Origin: Stephanodiscus triporus
Taxonomy: Eukaryota > Bacillariophyta > Thalassiosirophyceae > Thalassiosirales > Thalassiosiraceae
Length of the DNA stretch: 15,202 nt
Direction: 5' to 3'
Assembly (NCBI GenBank): GCA_036939755.1
Contig: JALLAZ010000461.1
Span: 1 to 15,202 of the forward strand
This document shows, piece by piece, positions 9,187 through 15,202 of this stretch (within the stretch, counting starts at the first letter, position 1; each line of letters starts with the position of its first letter). A program made the translations under genes and the position numbers. The notes beneath the pieces were generated by a model. That model saw only the letters and a list, made by a program, of their open reading frames with translations. It ran no database searches and was not told the origin of the DNA.

Positions 9187-9548
9187 GATGATATGAGGAG
9201 AGTCGACCTTGGTGCACTTTTATTTTGCGAGAGATCTAGTATATCAACTCTAAAAAAAGAGAGGGTCTGGGGAAGAATGGGTTGAAGAGGGCGGTGGTGG
9301 TGATGGAAGAGAGTATGGTAGATAAAGGGTTCTCTCGCTCCTTCCTCTATTACTTAACATACCATAATATCTCTAGAGTCTACCTAGAGTAGTACTTACC
9401 ATCAAGTAAGTACTTATCGAACACATTCTTGTTTTTAGCGCACCTACAAGTACATGAGAGCCATAACGCCCCCAGCACTCGTCTCTCGGCATTAGTTACA
9501 CTCCAAACGACAGGACGAAGAGCAATAAACTAATGGTTGATCGCAATC
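9187..9548. promoter_or_regulatory. Divergent promoter region, uL22m / kinase pair
   Basis: These 362 bp separate the two divergent starts. The middle holds an inverted repeat (9391-9414), a CTCTAGAG palindrome (9371-9378) and two CTAGAGT copies. Both promoters must lie here. No known factor site is named. Confidence 0.5.
9391..9414. repeat. Perfect 9-bp inverted repeat in the divergent promoter
   Basis: Arms AGTACTTAC (9391-9399) and GTAAGTACT (9406-9414) flank the spacer CATCAA. It could be a dimeric factor site shared by the two divergent genes or a hairpin in a leader. A repeat of this size could also occur by chance in 15 kb. Confidence 0.6.
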
Positions 9549-9682
9549 ATGGGAAGACCATACCTGCTAAGTCTTTGCGCTTTGAACATTCCAGGAATTC
9601 TATGCCGTGGCAATGTGGTAGACAAACCCGGAAGAACGAAAACGCATCCTCACTTTGCAGGCTTGGGAGATGGCAACGTTGA
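9533..9682 (+). promoter_or_regulatory. Out-of-frame upstream ATG overlapping the kinase start
   Basis: An ATG at 9533 lies 16 nt before the kinase ATG and in another frame. It opens a 49-codon reading frame that ends at TGA 9680-9682, well inside the kinase coding region. If the transcript includes it, scanning ribosomes could start here first and lower kinase synthesis. If the transcript begins between the two ATGs, it is irrelevant. No conserved peptide is recognised. Confidence 0.4.
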
Positions 9683-12445
9683 CGCTCAACAAGGCTTACG
9701 CGGGGTGGGGAATAAAAGAAAGAGGAAGGGATGGATAGGTGGCGATCAGGAGGATCATCTACAACCTCCCCTTTCTCGCGATGAATCTGAGCATTCCCCT
9801 AGACAAGGTGTTCGAACGCTCGACGACCTTGATGATTTTGATGTAATGGATTTAGTGCGCAAAGGAGCACTTGCGCACCGAGGAGCTTCCACCATGCAGG
9901 GTGATGAGGGATCGAATCAGACGCTGAATCCAGATGGACCCTGGCAATTGTCGGTTCTTGTGTTGTTTGGGATGATGGGAGTTCTTCTGGGGCTGTACAT
10001 TCATTTTTCTACCGATCCAAACGCAAACCCCTCATATTATTTCCGGAGACGAGCGAAGAAGACACATATTTTCCTTAGTTCACCAAGCTATAAAAAGAAA
10101 ACCGATGATTGGAGTGAGGACGAAGAGCTCTCAGAAGATGAAAATTACAGGGGTGACACCGAAGGGACTGTCGGTGGAACGATTGGGAAGAAACGTTCAA
10201 CAATGTTTAAGTCACACAACGACCCAACGGCTACACTGTATTATCAATCATCAAACTCATCTGGTAATTATCAACAGCAAGATCATCGAGTAAGAAAAGT
10301 AGTCACTCAACAAACGCCAAATGATACGAATGTTTGGGCTGGAGGTGGTAGAAACCGTCCAGACTCCACAATTCCCACCTTTCTTTCACCACTTCGTCAA
10401 AGCAAGCCTACGCTCTCGGGTAATAGCAACCGCATAGCTGATAAGGCATGTCAATCCCCCTTCAGAACGCCTCTGAAAGCGGACAACATTGATATTGGAT
10501 CCGGACTTGAAGGATTCATTGGAGAGTCCAGCTTGTCCTCAGATGTTGACTTGAGTAGCAGCAGGAACTGTGATGTTGATGCAGTCAAAGCACATCCGTT
10601 AGTGAAGCCGATGGGCAAATTCACGCCATCAGAGTCGTTCGAATCCCTAGCGGTTGTACGGAACTCATCAATAGGCGCAGTAAATAATCCAGAGGGAGCG
10701 GATTTCAACGCCCCTCCTATGAGAATGGAGGAGGAAACAAGTAGATCGTTTTCTCCGTCGGTGCAATCAGGAAATAAAAGAAGTCAATATCCCGAGGATC
10801 TATCACAACTGGCGACACCCCGCATAGATCATACTACTGGAAAACGTGACCTCTTGCGAGATGTAAGAGAGAAGAGTAATGAAATTACCGGCCTTCCTCT
10901 TTTTTCCGCATGTACTCAGCGGGAGTTGTTAGATGTTTTACCTGGCATTCCGTGTGTGCCAAATCTGAATGAAGTGGCGGACGAAAATTTCCTGGTTTTG
11001 GACTCAAACGCACCACATTCGGCACTTCTTGAAGAGTTACAGCTAGTGAGGATGGAATCTGGAGTTTCAGAACCAAGATGGAGTACCAAATATGAGTTGG
11101 TACAAAGTGCAGCGAGGACAGAACAGGAAATGCAAGAAAGTGCAAACAAGGAAAAGTTAAGGGAAGCAGCTTCAGCAAGCGTCGACCATCACGACCCACG
11201 GAATAATATCCAGCACATACGGAAGGATTTGACCATATCTTCTCATGCATCGTCGTCGCTGTCCTCAAAAATCGCATTCTCTGAACTGAAACTGGAGGAT
11301 GTGATTGGGGGGGGAGGTTTTGGTCAAGTGTGGAGAGCGAGGTGGAAAGGCACCCCAGTCGCTGTCAAAGTCCTTACCGGATCCGCTCAAGCTGAGACAG
11401 TGCCTAAGGCTGTGTTAGAAGAATTCATCGCTGAAATAAATATGGTATCGGGGATGCGGCATCCAAACATCTGCCTCTTCATGGGAGCCTGTTTAGACCC
11501 TCCCAATAGGGCGATTATTACTGAACTTTGCGTAAACGGATCGTTGTGGGATGCATTAAGGTCTCCGCTTTCGATCTACCAGGTGGCGGATGGCGAGACA
11601 AGGCTGGCTTGGCCTCTTGATCTCTACGATCCAATGACGGCAACATTTCCTGAAGAGCATCACGTCTTAGGAAGGATCGAACCACCTCTTGCCCCGAAAG
11701 GAGCCTGGCCATGGGCATTGGTTAAAAGAGTCGCGGCAGGAACTGCTCGAGGGATGTGCTACTTACATAGCGGACATCCCCCGGTATTGCATCGTGATCT
11801 TAAAAGTGCAAATATATTATTGGATGAAAGCTACACTGCCAAGCTCGCTGACTTTGGGTTAAGTCGTCTCAAGGCTGTAAGAAGTGGAATGACTGGAAAT
11901 TGCGGAACTGTACAGGTACGTCTATCATTGTTTCTATGAATAAATCTGGTCGTCCGCTTTCGTTTTTTTCTTACAAACACATCGTCCTCACAACTTTGAG
12001 TAGTGGATGGCGCCAGAAGTCTTATGCAGTGAGAACTACGCGGAACCAGCGGATGTCTTCAGGTGAGAATCACTTTTATCCACTCGAAACATTGACGCGT
12101 CATGAGCGCTTACACTAACAACTGTGATTCAGCTTTGGAATCATTTTGTGGGAGATGCTAACAAAAGAATGCCCGTATGTGAGTAATAAGGAATGTTGCC
12201 TTATGCTTGAGGAGAAAATATTCTTTCTTGATTGACTGATTTGATTGTTGACCCGTAATTATCACTAAGCATAGGATGGCATGACACCAATTCAATGTGC
12301 TCTGTCAGTACTCAATCAAAACAAGCGACCTGAAATTCCAGATTGGTGCCCGCAGCCTTTCAGAGCTCTGATAAATAGTTGTGTTGAAAGAGATCCTCGG
12401 TCTAGGCCTACATTCGCCGAGATACTTGCTGCTCTCGATGAATAA
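9549..12445 (+). CDS. Single-pass membrane TKL-type protein kinase (receptor-like)
   Basis: Four exons: 9549-11915, 12004-12062, 12133-12178 and 12275-12445, with GT-AG introns of 88, 70 and 96 nt. Splicing restores CGTVQWMAPEVL, DVFSFGIILWEML and CPYDGMTP and gives 880 residues. An in-frame TAA at 9531 makes the ATG at 9549 the first usable start. Residues 1-20 resemble a signal peptide, 132-153 form one membrane helix, and FRRRAKK after it suggests a cytosolic C-terminus. Residues about 160-575 are Ser/Asn-rich and probably disordered. The kinase domain (about 577-880) has the Gly loop GGGGFGQVW (587 on), VAVK with Lys607, HRDLKSANILLD with catalytic Asp750, DFGLSR with Asp768 and a C-lobe ending RDPRSRPTF. 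All catalytic residues are present, so activity is expected. The motifs fit the tyrosine-kinase-like (TKL) group of Ser/Thr kinases. About 48 extra residues (671-718) sit between helices D and E. The stop codon lies inside an AATAAA. Confidence 0.9.
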
Positions 12446-13711
12446 AGTAAATATGGCAAAAATTCCTGGGTAGCCATATTCTAAATCTCGTATCTTTTAA
12501 TCCAATTCTAAGATACCTGTTCTGTAATGTAGATGTATTCTACGATAAAGAGAAAGATGCAATATGGTGGCGCATTGTATTAAACAGTTGAAGTTGAATA
12601 CTGTAAATCAATTAAGTGCATACAATTCAGATTGAAATCAAGCAATAATACTGGCATCTTTATAGGATTGATAGCTTTAGCTTCTACTGGATATTCTTCT
12701 TCTATTTCCCTTGTATGTACAACACAACCCCCCATGTCTGGATGGAAATCAGATGTAATATGCACTGCCAAGACCTCCACTTCGATTCACTCAACATGAC
12801 ACTATTGACACAAACATGAACTAATATGATACTTCCTGTAGAGTTCTCAATAAGGATAGTGTAGGAAGTTAACTGTTGAATTTTATGAGCTCACAAAAAA
12901 GGCATTAATCATCATACTTTAATGTTGCCATAAGGCAATTTACAATTCACCCCAACATTGGGGCATAAATGTCATTGTCACTATGATGATACCTAATAAC
13001 CCAGCAACACCTATCATGCTAGTATGCTTCTTAGGATCAGAGGAGCAGATGTACATCATCTGTCCAGCCTTTGTAACTCAAATAGATGCCTCAATCATAA
13101 TGATGTTGATATGCCTGTTTCAATTATGAGAAATTTTGATGTTGCTTAAATTTTGAACTTGAACATCAGACTACTATGAATAAAAATAGAGATGGCCACA
13201 AGTTTGCGGATGATCTGTCACCCAAATAAGCTAAATTCACCCTATTTGTTTTTCCATAGGTATCTCTGTGAAAAATATGCATACTAAAAAAATAAAACAC
13301 CTAGCCTGGTTTCCATCTTGTGTAGGAGGTGTAGGATACTACTTACCCATTTTTCTCTAGATGTAACATTTTTTTTGTAGCATCCAAAATTGCTGTAGCT
13401 GTACCTTAAGTCTGACAAGCATAGTGTACACTACCTAAACTACCTAGAGTGCAAATGCATATATTCTTGCATCAAAATGAAGGCTCATAATCATGAGTGG
13501 ACCCCCAATAATCACCTTTGAATAACCTCCTGCTCCTGGCCCTGGCATGCAGATTATTTGCCAGTGCTTTGACTTCAAGGGTGAGCATTAGTTCCTTGCA
13601 TTACAGATGGTGCAAATAGTAGGTGTATTGCTATCATGATCATTGCACTACAAATACAAACTGGGTATTGACATAAACAACATGGAAGTTCTTGCTATTG
13701 CTAGCCTATAG
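12446..13711. other. AT-rich intergenic region with short hairpins
   Basis: About 1.27 kb downstream of the kinase without an intact recognised gene. The first part should hold the kinase 3' UTR. Short perfect inverted repeats occur at 12925-12938 (TTGCC/GGCAA), 12950-12963 (CCCCAA/TTGGGG) and 13046-13062 (CAGATG/CATCTG). A minus-strand open frame at 12580-12780 reads protein-like (DFHPDMGGCVVHTREIEEEY) but starts only with a GTG and matches no family I know. It may be a remnant. Confidence 0.45.
12950..12963. repeat. Short perfect hairpin CCCCAA-CA-TTGGGG
   Basis: Six-base arms flank a two-base centre, directly after another small inverted repeat at 12925-12938. Both lie in AT-rich intergenic DNA with no adjacent gene. 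Function unknown. Confidence 0.5.
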
Positions 13712-13942
13712 CTATAGACTAGAAATATGCTGTAACTGTAACTGTAACTTCCCCAGTAACATTCCCAGTATTTGCATGACATCGTTCAACTCATCAAACA
13801 GAATGCCATTGCCATCTACATCTGGGACGGAAAAGATTGAATTATTATCCTTCAAGCCTTCAAAACAATCTCCATCAACACAACAACTAACTCTTCTCTC
13901 ATCCAACTTTGAGGACACAATCGTTGGCTGGACTGCAACCTT
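13712..13942 (-). pseudogene. EF-hand (calmodulin-like) coding remnant or orphan exon
   Basis: An open minus-strand frame from 13942 to the stop at 13712 encodes a segment reading FSVPDVDGNGILFDEL followed by NDVMQILG. This follows the calmodulin EF-hand pattern: helix, F-x-V-F-D-x-D-G-N-G, hydrophobic residue, Glu-Leu, then a helix x-x-V-M-x-x-L-G. The calcium loop lies at 13822-13787. Asp1, Asp3, Asn5 and Gly6 are present, but one residue is missing before the Glu, so the bidentate Glu falls at position 11 instead of 12, and the Phe before the first Asp is Pro. No ATG opens the frame and no second EF-hand is visible. The C-terminal end runs into a (CTGTAA)3 repeat read as Leu-Gln. Most likely a decayed gene piece; an exon of an unsolved gene or a striking chance match are alternatives. 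Confidence 0.45.
13730..13748. repeat. Three tandem copies of CTGTAA
   Basis: A hexanucleotide repeated three times, plus one extra C. It lies within the tail of the EF-hand-like frame, where it reads as alternating Leu-Gln on the minus strand. Confidence 0.8.
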
Positions 13943-14297
13943 CTACTAAGTCTAAGTGGACATCACTCAACCTCAAGCAATTCCACTGCAATAGACAATC
14001 ACCTCCTTGTGGCCCATTTGGCCTCTACTCCTCTTAAGTACATGCATAGATATGTGTCTTTTGTTCTTTTTCTTTTTTCCTCCACAAAAGGCGACTAGGG
14101 GGCCAGCCCCCTTAAAATCCCTCAACATGTACATACTACAATGCATACTAGCACCAGTAGCCAGCAGCAGGCTCAGCATTCAGCTGATGCGTTCAATTTT
14201 GTTGCAAGATGATTTTTTGGGCTGGTACCAGCACTAGCGTAAATTTAGGACACTTAAAACTGAACATATATACAGTACTAAACAGGACGCTCGCACG
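13943..14297. other. Intergenic stretch with a GC-rich hairpin
   Basis: No gene is recognised. Open frames on both strands (13973-14179 minus, 14007-14237 plus) overlap each other, cover a T-rich run and have no family features. A strong GC hairpin lies at 14097-14112. A TATA-like ATATATAC lies near 14267-14274, upstream of the small ORF at 14298. Confidence 0.45.
14097..14112. repeat. GC-rich hairpin AGGGGGC-CA-GCCCCCT
   Basis: Perfect 7-bp arms flank a two-base centre, standing out in otherwise AT-rich DNA. It could be part of a small inverted-repeat element or a transcript structure. No target-site duplication was recognised around it. Confidence 0.6.
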
Positions 14298-14507
14298 ATG
14301 TCCCTGCGAACCGCGTCAAGTTTCAAAGTTGTTCCTCAGGTTCTGCGCTTTCCGCTGGTCTACTTTTCATCTAATAATTCTGAATATTTGTTAAGTTATG
14401 GTGTTCAAAAGTTCAATGTTCCCCGAAAAAAAATCTCAAAACCACACACACTAAATATGTTCAGTCAACTTCGTGATAAGCTATCTCAACTTACCGTCCA
14501 AAGATGA
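14298..14507 (+). CDS. Weak candidate small protein, 69 residues
   Basis: The frame starts MSLRTASSFKVVPQVLRF, a basic and hydroxylated start that could pass as a mitochondrial presequence. A TATA-like ATATATAC lies about 25-30 nt upstream. The rest of the protein has no recognisable domain and coding bias is poor. It may be chance, or the first exon of a gene continuing to the right: an open plus frame at 14648-14773 follows a CAG acceptor-like site, but I could not join the two in frame. Low confidence. Confidence 0.15.
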   Translation: MSLRTASSFKVVPQVLRFPLVYFSSNNSEYLLSYGVQKFNVPRKKISKPHTLNMFSQLRDKLSQLTVQR

Positions 14508-14615
14508 GCAAACTACCGCCACCTGATAATCCCCAGGACTCTACCAGTATCCAGATGATCCAAACAACAACGCGATTCAATTAGTATGAGCTGTGGTTTT
14601 TTTTTGTGTTTTTTT

Positions 14616-14828
14616 TCATGACACGGCTGACTGTCGATCATGTGCAGGTAATCGAAAATGGTTATTCCGTCCCCAGGGTGATGCAAATTGCCCACAAAAC
14701 TTGCACCGAGCAAGCACTGTATGGCCAGGTGTCTCGTTGGCGTGAGTGGCGCGAAAGATCTCAGCCTCTTTAGGGAGCAGTGTTGAACATATTATTAGAC
14801 AGTCAGGGGACACCGTCGAGCATTTCAT
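14616..14828 (-). CDS. Weak candidate zinc-finger ORF (C2H2/BED-like spacing)
   Basis: A 70-codon frame beginning with ATG at 14828. It contains ARCKFCGQFASPWGRNNHF, giving Cys42-x2-Cys45-x11-His57-x5-His63, close to the spacing of C2H2 and BED zinc fingers; BED fingers often occur at the N-terminus of hAT-type transposases. The frame stops soon after the finger, so it would be a fragment unless spliced onward. No flanking transposase sequence is seen. It overlaps open frames on the plus strand (14648-14773). Chance remains a real possibility. Confidence 0.22.
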   Translation of the reverse strand: MKCSTVSPDCLIICSTLLPKEAEIFRATHANETPGHTVLARCKFCGQFASPWGRNNHFRLPAHDRQSAVS

Positions 14829-14975
14829 TCACGTCTGGCTGTGAAAGTGACAAGTCTCACGTCCGCGCAGGTGAACAGGATCATGGGGAGGCCGATACAA
14901 TGTAGATGGCAATGGTCTGTACAAGGGCGGAATATACAATCAAAGTTGTGGATCGGTGAATCCCCTTTGACTTAC

Positions 14976-15083
14976 GCTCGGGTTGGCAGACGCCGTCGAG
15001 CGTTGGGGGGTGAGGATATACGAAAATACCAAGGTTGTCAAGGTGGAGAGGAAGGAGGAACCGACGCCGCGCGGCATCCGCAT
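14976..15083 (-). CDS. Possible first exon of a secreted-protein gene
   Basis: From ATG 15083 the minus strand encodes 36 residues that look like a signal peptide: Arg-containing start MRMPRG, a hydrophobic core FLSTLTTLVFSYIL, then polar STASANPS. The frame reaches a consensus GTAAGT donor at 14975-14970 in phase 0. Two plausible acceptors follow, at 14917 (CTTGTACAG, 59-nt intron) and 14839 (CTTTCACAG, 137-nt intron). Both lead to short exons that stop within 12 codons, so I could not recover a full gene. Either a very small secreted peptide, a gene with more short exons, or chance. Confidence 0.27.
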
Positions 15084-15202
15084 TGTTCTGCTGGTGGATA
15101 GAGAAGGCAAGGGAGGAGGGCGGGGGTATAGTACGGGTGTGGGGGAAGGGAGGTTTGCAGAACTGATACAAAGGTATTATTCAGTAGCTTTAAAAATGGA
15201 AG

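Noticed and set aside
9380..9390. CTACCTAGAGT shared with 13440-13450
   Set aside because: An 11-base match between two places is expected by chance in 15 kb, and the flanks do not match.
10637..10647. tRNA B-box-like GTTCGAATCCC
   Set aside because: It lies inside the kinase coding region, with no A box or cloverleaf around it.
12980..13062. C-box-like ATGATGA suggesting a box C/D snoRNA
   Set aside because: No CTGA D box lies at a suitable distance downstream on the same strand.
14504..14584. Short frame starting MSKLPPPDNPQ as the first exon of a plus-strand gene
   Set aside because: The nearby GTATGA donor would complete TA plus G into a stop with every available acceptor; other donors gave no recognisable product.
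1..15202. CRISPR array, rRNA, insertion sequence or bacterial operon
   Set aside because: No regularly spaced repeats, conserved rRNA segments or intact transposase genes were seen; introns and targeting peptides show a eukaryotic nuclear genome.

Overview
The window looks like nuclear DNA of a photosynthetic stramenopile, most likely a diatom. The strongest evidence is the gene at 6994-7629. Its product is a PsbQ-type photosystem II protein whose N-terminus has the layered targeting used with secondary red plastids: a signal peptide ending in the ASAFAP-type motif (here SVSA|FAP), a short transit stretch, then a twin-arginine thylakoid signal. Introns are short (70-115 nt) GT-AG introns, gene spacing is compact, and no operons or bacterial ribosome binding sites are visible. 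I cannot name the species.

Layout. 1-1818 holds no intact gene; 484-1382 looks like a broken-up coding stretch on the minus strand. From 1819 to 12445 there are six well-supported genes in strictly alternating orientation, forming three divergent pairs. Pair 1 is a signal-peptide-bearing, divergent proteasome alpha-like protein (minus, 1819-3153) and a mitochondrial ornithine cyclodeaminase/mu-crystallin family enzyme (plus, 3448-4596, one intron). Pair 2 is a 501-residue Ser-rich orphan protein (minus, 4970-6561, one intron) and the PsbQ-type protein (plus, 6994-7629). Pair 3 is mitochondrial ribosomal protein uL22m (minus, 8259-9186, one intron) and a single-pass membrane TKL-type protein kinase (plus, 9549-12445, three introns). 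Each pair shares a 294-432 bp intergenic region that must contain both promoters.

From 12446 to the end the sequence is AT-rich, with no intact recognised gene. It holds short hairpins, a small tandem repeat, and an EF-hand-like coding remnant on the minus strand at 13712-13942. Near the right edge are three weak candidates: a short ORF, a C2H2/BED-like zinc-finger ORF, and a possible first exon of a secreted protein.

The genes do not form a pathway. They serve separate compartments: secretory or periplastidal (proteasome-like), mitochondrion (OCD-like enzyme, uL22m), thylakoid lumen (PsbQ) and membrane signalling (kinase). The most unusual items are the proteasome-like fold with an ER signal peptide, the receptor-like kinase with an overlapping upstream ATG, and the EF-hand remnant. 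I found no CRISPR array, rRNA, tRNA, insertion sequence or clear multi-gene novel system.
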